From UMGS1279 sp045577695 (GTDB lineage Bacteria; Bacillota; Clostridia; Oscillospirales; Acutalibacteraceae), in contig JAZNIW010000061.1 in assembly GCA_045577695.1 (NCBI GenBank), forward strand, positions 1 to 31,235: 31,235 nt of DNA. The letters are read 5' to 3'. The position numbers and the translations under genes are program-made. Below the pieces are notes generated by a model. It saw only the letters and a list, made by a program, of their open reading frames with translations, was not told the DNA's origin and searched no databases. The first letter of the stretch is position 1. The number at the start of each line of letters is the position of its first letter. Shown one piece after another: positions 22,712-31,208 of this stretch.

Positions 22712-23458
22712 TTATAAAACCTTAGATAAAAAGCTTTTCAAGCGTTCGTTTTTGGGATGATCAAAAAATTCGTTAGGCGGAGCTTCTTCCATTATTACGC
22801 CTTCATCAATAAAGATTACGCGGTCGGCAACCTCTTTGGCAAATCCCATTTCATGGGTAACAACCACCATCGTCATACCGTCTTTGGCAAGAGATTTCAT
22901 AACTTCCAGCACCTCACCAACCATTTCGGGGTCGAGCGCTGAGGTTGGCTCATCAAATAGCATAACATCAGGTTGCATACATAGGGCACGCACAATAGCA
23001 ATACGCTGCTTTTGACCGCCCGAAAGTTGGGAAGGATAGGCATTGGCACGATCCTCCAACCCAACCTTTTTTAGCAATTCCATTGCTATGGCTTCGGCAT
23101 CGGTTTTAGATTTACCAAGTAGAGTTATCGGTGCTAGGGTCATATTTTTCAAAACCGTCATATGTGGAAAGAGATTGAATTGTTGAAAAACCATTCCCAT
23201 TTTTTGGCGATGAAGATTGATATTTACCTTTTTGTCGGTGATATCATTTCCTTCAAAATAAATGTGACCGGAAGTGGGAATCTCCAAAAGGTTTAATGAG
23301 CGGAGTAGGGTGGACTTTCCCGAACCGGAAGGGCCGACAATTACAACCACTTCTCCTTGCAGTATCTCACAGTTAACGCCGTTTAAGGCTTTTACACTGC
23401 CGCCGATATAATGCTTATTTAAATCTTCTACCTTAATTAAAACGTTTTTATCGTTCAC
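22712..23458 (-). CDS. glnQ: Polar amino acid ABC transporter ATP-binding protein
   Basis: The ATPase of a GlnQ/HisP-type importer. Walker A is GPSGSGKST (residues 42-50), the Q-loop region reads MVFQQFNLFPHM, the signature is LSGGQKQR, Walker B is VMLFDEPTSALD, and the switch histidine lies in VVVTHEMGFA. The 248-residue product is typical. The GTG at 23458 is chosen because AAAGGAGG precedes it by about 10 bases; it overlaps the permease stop by 11 bp. An earlier in-frame ATG at 23488 would place the ribosome binding site inside the gene. It is the last gene of a binding protein-permease-ATPase operon. Confidence 0.93.
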   Translation of the reverse strand: MNDKNVLIKVEDLNKHYIGGSVKALNGVNCEILQGEVVVIVGPSGSGKSTLLRSLNLLEIPTSGHIYFEGNDITDKKVNINLHRQKMGMVFQQFNLFPHMTVLKNMTLAPITLLGKSKTDAEAIAMELLKKVGLEDRANAYPSQLSGGQKQRIAIVRALCMQPDVMLFDEPTSALDPEMVGEVLEVMKSLAKDGMTMVVVTHEMGFAKEVADRVIFIDEGVIMEEAPPNEFFDHPKNERLKSFLSKVL

Positions 23459-24191
23459 TCTTGCGCAACCTCCTTTCCAGTTTGCCAACCAACCACGTCA
23501 GAATCATAACCGCAATGAGATAAATGACCGCTACCGTCAGCAATGGAATGAAGTAGGAAAAGGTACGACCGGCAATGACATTACCGGCCTTGGTAAGGTC
23601 TAACACGCCTACATAACCGGCTACTGATGTTTCTTTCAGCAGGACAATAAATTCGTTACAAAGGGTTGGTAAAACAGCCTTGAACATTTGAGGCGTGATA
23701 ATGTAATACATCGTTTTAAAGTAGTTAAAGCCTAAGCTACGGCCGGCTTCAAACTGCCCTTCGTCGATTGACATAATGCCGGCACGAAAAATTTCAGCCA
23801 CATATGCACCTGAGTTAATACCAAAGGCGAAGATGGCAACCGCCACCCCGTTATCCGAAGAGGCGAAGATGACAAAATAAAATATCATCAACTGTACAAC
23901 CATCGGGGTACCGCGAATAACGGTTAAGTAGAATTTGCAAATGGCGTTTACCACCGTGAGCAGACCATAACCAAAGCCGCCGTGTGTTTTCAATGAGTCG
24001 CGGTTTTTATCGTAAGAGGTACGTATGGCAGCAATAATTACGCCGATAAATACACCAATCAATAAAGAACCAAGGGTAATAATAAAGGTATTGCGTAGAC
24101 CTTCAAAAATGAAATTAAACCGCCCATCGTTTATCATAACCCGTTGGAATTCTTCAATCAAGTTATTGAAGAAAAGAAAAATTTTATTCAT
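23448..24191 (-). CDS. Polar amino acid ABC transporter permease
   Basis: A 247-residue inner-membrane permease of the HisM/GlnP family, with about five hydrophobic helices. The EAA loop that contacts the ATPase reads GAYVAEIFRAGIMS...GQFEAGRSLGFN (about residues 125-155). RGTPMVVQLMIFY is also characteristic. AAGGAAG upstream supports the ATG at 24191. Only one permease gene is present, so the transporter is presumably a homodimer in the membrane. A terminator-like hairpin separates it from the binding protein gene upstream. Confidence 0.92.
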   Translation of the reverse strand: MNKIFLFFNNLIEEFQRVMINDGRFNFIFEGLRNTFIITLGSLLIGVFIGVIIAAIRTSYDKNRDSLKTHGGFGYGLLTVVNAICKFYLTVIRGTPMVVQLMIFYFVIFASSDNGVAVAIFAFGINSGAYVAEIFRAGIMSIDEGQFEAGRSLGFNYFKTMYYIITPQMFKAVLPTLCNEFIVLLKETSVAGYVGVLDLTKAGNVIAGRTFSYFIPLLTVAVIYLIAVMILTWLVGKLERRLRKSER

Positions 24192-24224
24192 AATGTATCT
24201 TCCTTTCCAAAGGGGATATACAAC

Positions 24225-24249
24225 AAAAAGGGCGGAATTGAATCCGCCC
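24225..24249 (-). terminator. Intra-operon terminator/attenuator between binding protein and permease
   Basis: On the - strand GGGCGGA and TCCGCCC (24249-24243 and 24236-24230) form a 7-bp GC stem followed by TTTTT (24229-24225). It lies 20 bases after the binding protein stop and would make that protein more abundant than the permease and ATPase. Confidence 0.82.
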
Positions 24250-24268
24250 GTTATTGCGCCAGAATGAA

Positions 24269-25066
24269 TTATTCTTTGTCAAGATAGTAGGGGTCAAAAT
24301 CTTCAATAGCTTGAATCGAACCGCCTTCTTTAACGATAACCACTTGAATTCCGGTAGCGTAGGAAGTTGAGAAATCAACACTCTTCAAACGGTCTTCAGT
24401 TACCGTCATACCAGCCATACCCATATCATATTTACCGTTTTGAACACCGGGGATGATGGAATCAAAGGCAACGTTTTCAATTTTTAAATCGTAACCGAGT
24501 TTATCAGCAATGATTTTTGCAACCTCAACGTCGATACCGTAGTATTTGTCGCCATCGATATACTCATAAGGCGGGAATTCAGCGTTGGTAGCCATAACCA
24601 AATTGGGTTTGTCAGTATCATTGAAAGAAACAGGAACGCCGACGAGATCACCGGTGCCGTTGATGTACTTATCAACGATAGCTTTTACCGAACCATCTTT
24701 AATCAAGGAAGCCAAAGCAGCATCAACCTTTGCTTTCAAGTCGCTTCCTTTTTGGAAACAAATAGCATATTCTTCCAAAGTATATTCAGTATCCAAAATC
24801 TTTAATCCTTCATTAGCTGCAACAAAGGATTTTGCCGGCTCGTTATCAATAATAACGGCATCGACTTTTCCGGCTTTTAACGCTTCTACTGCGGCGGCAC
24901 CGTTGTCATAACGAATAACGGCATCTTCACCGAAATCGCCCGAGGCATAAATATCACCTGTGGTAGTTGTTTGAACACCGATTTTAATGCCTTTATCACC
25001 ACCGCAAGCAGTAACACATGCAACAATCATAATGAGTGCAAGGAAAAGAGCGAATAACTTTTTCAT
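24269..25066 (-). CDS. Amino acid-binding lipoprotein with circularly permuted domain order
   Basis: A 265-residue binding protein of the SBP_bac_3 type that feeds the adjacent permease and ATPase. The signal ends in the lipobox VTAC (Cys21). The sequence halves are in reversed order. Residues 26-136 correspond to the usual C-terminal half (IGVQTTTTGD, KVDAVIIDNEPA, then the final DGSVKAIVDKYI helix). Residues 155-256 correspond to the usual N-terminal half (MATNAEFPPYEY, FDSIIPGVQNGKYDMG, GMTVTEDR, then VVIVKEG). Known ligand-contact motifs are all present: the aromatic/Asn segment, the Arg after GMTVTED, TTGD and the IIDN Asp. A short linker (137-154) joins them. GGAGGG 7 bases before the ATG sets the start. 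The family call is firm; the permutation is read from motif order. Confidence 0.9.
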   Translation of the reverse strand: MKKLFALFLALIMIVACVTACGGDKGIKIGVQTTTTGDIYASGDFGEDAVIRYDNGAAAVEALKAGKVDAVIIDNEPAKSFVAANEGLKILDTEYTLEEYAICFQKGSDLKAKVDAALASLIKDGSVKAIVDKYINGTGDLVGVPVSFNDTDKPNLVMATNAEFPPYEYIDGDKYYGIDVEVAKIIADKLGYDLKIENVAFDSIIPGVQNGKYDMGMAGMTVTEDRLKSVDFSTSYATGIQVVIVKEGGSIQAIEDFDPYYLDKE

Positions 25067-25106
25067 AACCATACCCTCCAAAAGTATCAGTTTATTTAAT
25101 AAATTT

Positions 25107-25135
25107 ATCATACCATACAAAAATATAATTGTCAA
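25107..25135 (-). promoter_or_regulatory. Sigma-A promoter of the amino acid ABC operon
   Basis: On the - strand TTGACA (25135-25130), a 17-base spacer and TATGAT (25112-25107), 40 bases before the binding protein start codon. Confidence 0.85.
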
Positions 25136-25188
25136 GCATATTTTTCATAAAAATGCAAAAAATATATAATATTTGAATTTTTATGCAA

Positions 25189-27231
25189 TCAATTGAATAT
25201 AATTTTTCGGGAAGCTTCAAAAAGCCGATTGACCTCATTTTTTAAATCTTTATGTTCCGGTAAAGATAGGGTGTTATCGATAGATAAAATCCATTTTGCC
25301 GCACGGAGAGTTTGTTGTAAAAGTGTTTGGTCTTGAATTAAATCGGCGATTTTCAGTCGGGGTAATCCATGTTGTTCTTTGCCTAAAAAGTTTCCGGGAC
25401 CTCGCAGTTTTAAGTCGGCCTCTGCCACAACAAAACCATCGTTTGTTTTGCAGAGGGTTTGAAGTCTTTCCAGAGCGTTTTTACTTTGCGAGGCAGAAAT
25501 AAATATGCAGGACGAAGCGGCGCTTCCGCGCCCGACACGTCCACGCAACTGATGCAGTTGTGAAAGACCAAATCGTTCTGCATTTTCAATGACCATAATT
25601 ACGGCGTTGGGCACATCAATGCCAACTTCGATAACTGTGGTGGAAACCAAGACCTGAATGGCGCCATTTGCAAATGCCTGCATCACGGAATCCTTTTCTT
25701 TTGGCTTCATTTTGCCATGCAATAACCCGACAGTATAACCTTTTAATAGTGTATTGTGTAACTCATCGGCGTATTCCGTTGCCGAAACCAATTCACTTTC
25801 TTCTTCCGCTTCTATCATTGGGCAGACCACATAACCTTGATACCCCATATCCAGATGCTTTTTAACATATTGAATGGCACGTTCACGCAAGTCCGGCGTA
25901 ATCGCAAAACTTTGAATCGGGCTACGGCCGGCCGGGGTTTCATCCAAAATGCTGATGTCCAAATCACCATATACCACCAATCCCATAGTACGCGGAATGG
26001 GGGTGGCCGACATCACCAGTGTATGCGGGTGATTCGCTTTTTGGCTCAAAACGGCGCGTTGTGAAACACCAAAACGATGTTGTTCGTCGGTAATCACTAA
26101 TCCTACATTGGGCAAAACAACGTCCTCGGTTAAAACGGCGTGAGTGGCTACCAAAACATCGATTTTTCCTTCTTTAACGCTTTGTTTAAGTGCGCGTTTT
26201 TCCTTAGCTGTAAGCGATCCGGTGAGCAACCCAACCGTTACGCCTTTGTCAAAAAACAGTTTGCTAAGGGTAGTAGCGTGTTGCACCGCCAATAATTCGG
26301 TAGGGGCTAAGAAAATGCTTTGATACCCACTTTTTTGGACCGTATAACAAAGGGCGGCGGCCACGGCGGTTTTTCCTGAACCAACATCGCCTTGCAACAA
26401 TCGATTCATTGGTACGGTTTGTTGCATATCTGCCATACATTCTTGTATTACCCGCTGTTGAGCACGGGTGGGGGTAAAGGTAAATAAAGAATGAATTTCA
26501 GAAAGGGGAAGAGGGGAAATTTGTTTGGCTGTGATTCTACGGCGACGTTGTTTAAGCCCCATTAATCCAAGCCGCAAAAACAATAATTCTTCAAAGGCCA
26601 GGCGCTGTCTGGCACGCTCAATATCTTCTGTTGAGGTGGGGGAATGGATGCCGCGCAATGCCTCTTCGTGCGAGAGTAGGCCAAAGGTTTCTACTACCTT
26701 TTTCGGAAGAAATTCGGGGTATTTTATGGATTCAAGCAGGGTATTCATTATGCGTGAGATTTGGCGCGACGAGATCCCTTCGGTGGCAGGATAAATGGGG
26801 AGAAATTTCGCCTGATCATCGATGGAGCGAATTTCAGGAGAGGACATCTCACGGTAAACACCACTCCATTTTACTTTGCCGTAAAACAGATATTCTTGGT
26901 TTTGCTTAAGGGAGGTGGCCAGATATTTATTTTGATAAATCGTAATCCGAATTTGACCTGTGCGGTCGTACACAAAAAAGCTATACGTTTTGATTTTACG
27001 ATTTTTGGTCATTCCTTCTTGTATATTTGAAGCAATTTTGGCGCGTAGGCAAGCGGTTTGATTTATCGGCACATCGCAGATGCGAAAAGGGGTAGACCAA
27101 TCCTCGTACGAGCGGGGATAGTAGGTTAATAAATCATGCATCGTAAAAAGGCCCAACCTTTTTTTAAAAAGTTGGGCCCTTTTTTCTCCAATTCCTTTTG
27201 CGAATTTAATATCGTTATTTAAATATGACAT
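25189..27231 (-). CDS. recG: ATP-dependent DNA helicase RecG
   Basis: RecG remodels stalled replication forks and branch-migrates Holliday junctions. The 680-residue protein has the N-terminal wedge/OB region (about residues 50-150), helicase motif I GDVGSGKT, motif II as DEQHRFG (the DEEH-type variant of this family), motif III SATPIPRT, and the C-terminal QLRGRVGRG of motif VI. The ATG at 27231 has only a weak GGTGAAG upstream. The fakA stop lies 20 bases upstream, so it is probably the last gene of the asp23-fakA-recG unit. The asp23-fakA-recG association is conserved in Firmicutes. Confidence 0.96.
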   Translation of the reverse strand: MSYLNNDIKFAKGIGEKRAQLFKKRLGLFTMHDLLTYYPRSYEDWSTPFRICDVPINQTACLRAKIASNIQEGMTKNRKIKTYSFFVYDRTGQIRITIYQNKYLATSLKQNQEYLFYGKVKWSGVYREMSSPEIRSIDDQAKFLPIYPATEGISSRQISRIMNTLLESIKYPEFLPKKVVETFGLLSHEEALRGIHSPTSTEDIERARQRLAFEELLFLRLGLMGLKQRRRRITAKQISPLPLSEIHSLFTFTPTRAQQRVIQECMADMQQTVPMNRLLQGDVGSGKTAVAAALCYTVQKSGYQSIFLAPTELLAVQHATTLSKLFFDKGVTVGLLTGSLTAKEKRALKQSVKEGKIDVLVATHAVLTEDVVLPNVGLVITDEQHRFGVSQRAVLSQKANHPHTLVMSATPIPRTMGLVVYGDLDISILDETPAGRSPIQSFAITPDLRERAIQYVKKHLDMGYQGYVVCPMIEAEEESELVSATEYADELHNTLLKGYTVGLLHGKMKPKEKDSVMQAFANGAIQVLVSTTVIEVGIDVPNAVIMVIENAERFGLSQLHQLRGRVGRGSAASSCIFISASQSKNALERLQTLCKTNDGFVVAEADLKLRGPGNFLGKEQHGLPRLKIADLIQDQTLLQQTLRAAKWILSIDNTLSLPEHKDLKNEVNRLFEASRKIIFN

Positions 27232-27251
27232 AAAATCGCTTCACCAACCTA

Positions 27252-28931
27252 TTATTCGGCCGAAATGATGAAGTAATAAACCGGTTGACCGCCGTTAATC
27301 ATAGTGATTTCTACCTTTCCGGCCAATTTTTTATCCAAATCTTCGTGAATGCGGCTGGCGGTCGCCTCATCGACATCTTCGCCATAGATCAAGGTTAAAA
27401 ACTGTACATTTTTCTTGACCATCTTTTGGCACAAACGAACGGTAGCGTGAGTTAAATCCTTTTCGGTAAAGACAATTTTGCCGTTTTCCATAGCCATCAA
27501 ATCGTCTTTTTTAATTTTAAATCCATCAAAATCCGAATCTCTGGCGGCAAAAGTGATTTGCCCGGTTGAAACCTCGGCGAACGCATTTTGCATTTGGATG
27601 GCATTTTCTTCATCTGTCAAGCCGGGGTCAAAGGCAATCATAGCCGAAATACCCATTGGAATGGTGCGGGTGGGCAATACAATTACCTTGCGGGAACTGA
27701 GCGAAACGGCTTGCTCAGCCGCCATAATGATATTTTTGTTGTTCGGCAGAACAAATACCGTTTTAGCCGGTGTTTGTTCAATTGCTTTTAAAATATCATC
27801 CGTGCTGGGATTCATAGTCTGACCGCCGCTTACCAAGGTATTAACACCCAATTCGGTAAAGAGGCTTTCAACACCTTCGCCCACGCAAACCGCAACAAAA
27901 CCAAAATCCTCAGTAGGTTCTACCGGAACGATGGTTTCGGTATTGGTGCTATTGTTTACAGGATTTTTCTTGGCCGTGGCCGAATCGTGTTTGGCACGTT
28001 CGTGTTGGTCACGCATATTCTCGATTTTCAAGTTAATGAGCTGACCGAAGGTCAGAGCTTTTTCCAAAGCATTGCCGGGATGGTCGGTGTGTACATGAAC
28101 CTTAATGATATCTTCATCGTCAACCACAACCACACAGTCGCCAATGGTTTCTAAATAGGAACGGAGTTCACCGGCGTCGCTGTCTGCTTTATCTTCCTTG
28201 CGGGTAACAATGAATTCGGTACAGTAGGTAAAGGTGATTTCGGTTTCAAATTCACCCGCAGCGTTTCTAGCCGATTCCCCTTCGCCGTTATCAATAGCGG
28301 GGGCATTTTGAAGTTCAATGATTTTGCCTTCTTCTAATACCGAAAGCATCCCTTCAAAAATAACCACTAAGCCGCGGCCGCCGGCATCAACAACCCCCGC
28401 TTTTTTGAGCATAGGAAGCAGATTGGGGGTATCTTCCAAGGCGACCTTTGCGCCGTCTAACGAGGCTTTAAAGGTAGCCAATGTATCGGCACCATTTTCG
28501 AAGGCTTTTTTTGCTTCTTCCGAGGCGACACGTGCCACCGTTAAAATCGTACCTTCGGTCGGCTTCATCACTGCTTTGTAGGCAGCTTCGACACCGTGTT
28601 GCAGGGCGGCCACCCAGTTTTCTGCGGTTAATTCTTCTGCACCTTTTAGACCTTTTGCAATGCCGCGGAACAGCAAAGAGGTAATAACACCGGAGTTTCC
28701 TCTGGCGCCGCGCAACAAAGCCGAAGCAGCAATTTGGGCAATTTCGCCGGCGTTTTTACCGCCTTGTTTCGCCAATTCCCGTGCGGCGTTTCCGATACTC
28801 ATCGACATATTTGTGCCGGTATCACCATCCGGAACAGGGAAAACGTTTAATTCGTCAACGCGCTGTCTTTCATTATATATATTATTCGCACCTGAAATAA
28901 TCGCGTTACGTAAGATGTCACCTGAAAACAA
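27252..28931 (-). CDS. fakA: Fatty acid kinase catalytic protein FakA (YloV/DAK2 family)
   Basis: FakA phosphorylates fatty acids held by FakB (DegV-like) proteins, feeding exogenous fatty acids into phospholipid synthesis. The N-terminal DhaL-like ATP-binding domain shows NVFPVPDGDTGTNM (magnesium-binding Asp residues) and LLRGARGNSGVI. A central domain with VHVHTDHPG and a C-terminal domain with VFVLPNNKNIIMAAEQA follow. The start is TTG at 28931, 9 bases after AAGGAG; the GTG at 28940 overlaps that site. The 559-residue product has the expected size. No fakB gene is in the window. Confidence 0.92.
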   Translation of the reverse strand: MFSGDILRNAIISGANNIYNERQRVDELNVFPVPDGDTGTNMSMSIGNAARELAKQGGKNAGEIAQIAASALLRGARGNSGVITSLLFRGIAKGLKGAEELTAENWVAALQHGVEAAYKAVMKPTEGTILTVARVASEEAKKAFENGADTLATFKASLDGAKVALEDTPNLLPMLKKAGVVDAGGRGLVVIFEGMLSVLEEGKIIELQNAPAIDNGEGESARNAAGEFETEITFTYCTEFIVTRKEDKADSDAGELRSYLETIGDCVVVVDDEDIIKVHVHTDHPGNALEKALTFGQLINLKIENMRDQHERAKHDSATAKKNPVNNSTNTETIVPVEPTEDFGFVAVCVGEGVESLFTELGVNTLVSGGQTMNPSTDDILKAIEQTPAKTVFVLPNNKNIIMAAEQAVSLSSRKVIVLPTRTIPMGISAMIAFDPGLTDEENAIQMQNAFAEVSTGQITFAARDSDFDGFKIKKDDLMAMENGKIVFTEKDLTHATVRLCQKMVKKNVQFLTLIYGEDVDEATASRIHEDLDKKLAGKVEITMINGGQPVYYFIISAE

Positions 28932-29011
28932 AATTAACACTCCTTATAGTTCAAAGCAAAATCAATGGGTCGAACTGTTTGGCGTAACCAGAAAATGGTT
29001 AAACGATAAAT

Positions 29012-29362
29012 TTATTCTTTAATACCGTCCACTTGAATGCGAACCTTAGAAACTTTAATACCGGTTGCCTCATAAACGGTATATTTCACCTTGTGCATAA
29101 TGCTCTGCGCAATCGCGTTAATATTCATACCATAGGTTACTACAATATGCAAATCAACGGTAATAGAATTAAAGTCGCCGTGTACTACTATGCCGGTATC
29201 CAAACGATTCTTTTTGGAAATCAGCCCAAGCAGACGCTGTTTTCCACCGTAGGGAACCATACCAACCACGCCAAAGCAAGAAGTGACGGCACGGCCGATG
29301 AGTTTGGAAAAATAATCATTCGACAACGTGATATTACCGATTCTTGTTTCGTAGGAAACCAT
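29012..29362 (-). CDS. Asp23/Gls24-family envelope protein (YloU-like)
   Basis: A 116-residue Asp23-domain protein, a family linked to envelope stress and found directly upstream of fakA in most Firmicutes. The domain shows GNITLSNDYFSKLIGRAVTS, then a central VVHGDFNSITVDLHIVVTYG and the final VKVSKVRIQVDGI. AGGAGG upstream supports the ATG at 29362. It follows the SBP_bac_5 gene by 15 bp and precedes fakA by about 80 bp. The exact biochemical function of the family is not established. Confidence 0.9.
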   Translation of the reverse strand: MVSYETRIGNITLSNDYFSKLIGRAVTSCFGVVGMVPYGGKQRLLGLISKKNRLDTGIVVHGDFNSITVDLHIVVTYGMNINAIAQSIMHKVKYTVYEATGIKVSKVRIQVDGIKE

Positions 29363-29377
29363 AATAAAATCCTCCTG

Positions 29378-31003
29378 TTATTTTAATAATTGTATACCAT
29401 AAAATAAATCGCTTCGCGTGGGTGAAAGTCCGTTTGAGAAGCGGTTACTGTAAATTACCAAACCGTTTTTAAAACAAACCGGAATAACCGGTAATTCAGC
29501 GGTAAAAGCAGTGATTAAATCTTGCAACGAATAGATACCCTCATAAAACCCTTGATAAGCTTTTTTGGTTGTTAGGGTGATGCTTCCGTTGGAGAGAGAA
29601 GTAGAGGATTGCTCTGCTGTTTTTTTATTGTCAGAGGAGGCAGAAGCGCTTGAATTTTTGGAAATATTCTTTTTTGCCGTTCCGGTTAAAGCGGCAACGG
29701 AAGAAAGTTGAGTCAAACCGCCTAAATCCATATTTTCTTCCATTCTGACCTCACCGAGGTATAGGTCATAACTTCCCTTTTTTAGTAGAGTAAAATATTG
29801 CTTTTTAGTAACGGCGTGAATGTTGATTTTCAATCCCGCCTTTTTTGCGCTTTTTGAAATTTGTTCGGCAGCCAACACGCGTGAAGAATTTTCTTTATTA
29901 ACCAGTAAAGAGAAAGTAATGGGAGACCGATTGTGAAGAAGGTAATACCCATTTTTGTTTTTATCGGTAAATCCGGCCATTTCGATATTGTTACAGGCCG
30001 TTTTTAGATTGGAAAATGTTTCGATATTCATATACCCTTTGGCCGGTTTCCATGAGGAAGGGAATGGGCCGATGGCTGGCGTTGCCTTAGAAAAATAGGC
30101 AGTATTGCAAATGGTTTGCCGGTCAATTAGAGAGGAAATAGCTTGTCGAAAAAGACTGTTTTTTAATTGCGGATGTTTGGGATTAACCCCAATAAACACT
30201 AATCGAGTTTGTGAAATATCGGCAGCATTACCATTCATTTTTGGGATGATATTATTGGAAAGATCGGTAAAATAAAAATCCACCATATCGGCTTTGATGG
30301 CCTGATTTACCGATTCTTCATCCGGTGCATCCACCGTTTCAATAGTTTCAATCGCCGATTTTTTTCCGTAATAATAAGGATTTAACTTTAGATTTTCCTT
30401 TTCGTTATCGAAGATATAGCGGCCGGCCCCAATTGGACATAAGGCTTGATTGTCTCGGTCTTTGAGTTTATCTGAACCCTTTTTTAAAATAGGAAAAGTA
30501 AGAAGATGGACAAAGTAAGGGTCTTGCTTCGTTAGGGTGAAAACAACACTGTTTTCACCAATCGCTTTAGCCGATGAAGCAAATCTCAGGGCGGCGGAAT
30601 GACGTGTCTTTGATTTTTTTGCTTTGTTAAAGGAAAAGACAATATCTTGCGGGGTGACGGAGCTTCCATCGGAAAAGGTGGCGGAACGCAGTGTCACGGT
30701 GCATTGTTTTTTCTTTACAGTTGCCGATTCAGCCAAACCGTAAATCACCTCGTAATCGTTATCCAAGATAACCAAAGGTTCAAAAATTAAATTGGATAAA
30801 ACCAAATTTTGTTCGGTAACGGCCGCGTATGGGTCTAGGGAATCTTTACTGCTAAACAACACTCGCGCCGTGTTAGAAACGGTTTTATGATTATCTTGCG
30901 AGGATTTTTCGGTTTCGGATGAAGGGGAGAAGGAATGGTTGCAACCGGAAAGGAACAACAAGCAAACCGCCATAAAAGCGGCAATAATTCTTCTTGGGGT
31001 CAA
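29378..31003 (-). CDS. ABC transporter extracellular solute-binding lipoprotein (SBP_bac_5)
   Basis: A 541-residue lipoprotein (lipobox LSGC, Cys21) of the DppA/OppA binding-protein family, which captures peptides or nickel complexes. Family marks are the N-terminal VLFSSKDSLDPYAAVT, TFSDGSSVTPQDIVFSF, FRQAISSLIDR and a C-terminal ITFSLLVNKENS. A Ser/Lys/Asn-rich insert (about residues 435-480) interrupts the C-terminal part. The start is TTG at 31003, 9 bases after GGGAGG. No permease or ATPase genes adjoin it, so partners must be elsewhere. It heads the run into asp23-fakA-recG, an unusual leader for that operon. Confidence 0.85.
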   Translation of the reverse strand: MTPRRIIAAFMAVCLLFLSGCNHSFSPSSETEKSSQDNHKTVSNTARVLFSSKDSLDPYAAVTEQNLVLSNLIFEPLVILDNDYEVIYGLAESATVKKKQCTVTLRSATFSDGSSVTPQDIVFSFNKAKKSKTRHSAALRFASSAKAIGENSVVFTLTKQDPYFVHLLTFPILKKGSDKLKDRDNQALCPIGAGRYIFDNEKENLKLNPYYYGKKSAIETIETVDAPDEESVNQAIKADMVDFYFTDLSNNIIPKMNGNAADISQTRLVFIGVNPKHPQLKNSLFRQAISSLIDRQTICNTAYFSKATPAIGPFPSSWKPAKGYMNIETFSNLKTACNNIEMAGFTDKNKNGYYLLHNRSPITFSLLVNKENSSRVLAAEQISKSAKKAGLKINIHAVTKKQYFTLLKKGSYDLYLGEVRMEENMDLGGLTQLSSVAALTGTAKKNISKNSSASASSDNKKTAEQSSTSLSNGSITLTTKKAYQGFYEGIYSLQDLITAFTAELPVIPVCFKNGLVIYSNRFSNGLSPTRSDLFYGIQLLK

Positions 31004-31035
31004 TCCGGCACACCTCCCAAAACTTATCTCAAAAC

Positions 31036-31064
31036 ATTATACACTATTTCCCACAAATATTCAA
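31036..31064 (-). promoter_or_regulatory. Sigma-A promoter of the SBP_bac_5-asp23-fakA-recG operon
   Basis: On the - strand TTGAAT (31064-31059), a 17-base spacer and TATAAT (31041-31036), about 32 bases before the TTG start. Confidence 0.8.
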
Positions 31065-31159
31065 TAGGAATTTCAGTTTTTCTGCATAGGAATTTGTAGA
31101 TAAATCAATGATAGGTAACACTTTTCTCAAAAAAATAAGATGACAGTGTATTTGGAAAT

Positions 31160-31208
31160 AATTTGTTGTGTTGTGAGGAGCCGAAGGCGACGAACAACAC
31201 AACAAATT
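31160..31208. repeat. Hairpin element with 15-bp perfect arms
   Basis: The arms 31160-31174 and 31194-31208 (AATTTGTTGTGTTGT and its reverse complement) enclose a 19-base loop that itself holds GCC-GAA-GGC. There is no T tract that would make it a simple terminator. It may be a copy of an interspersed palindromic repeat; other copies cannot be seen in this window. Confidence 0.75.
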
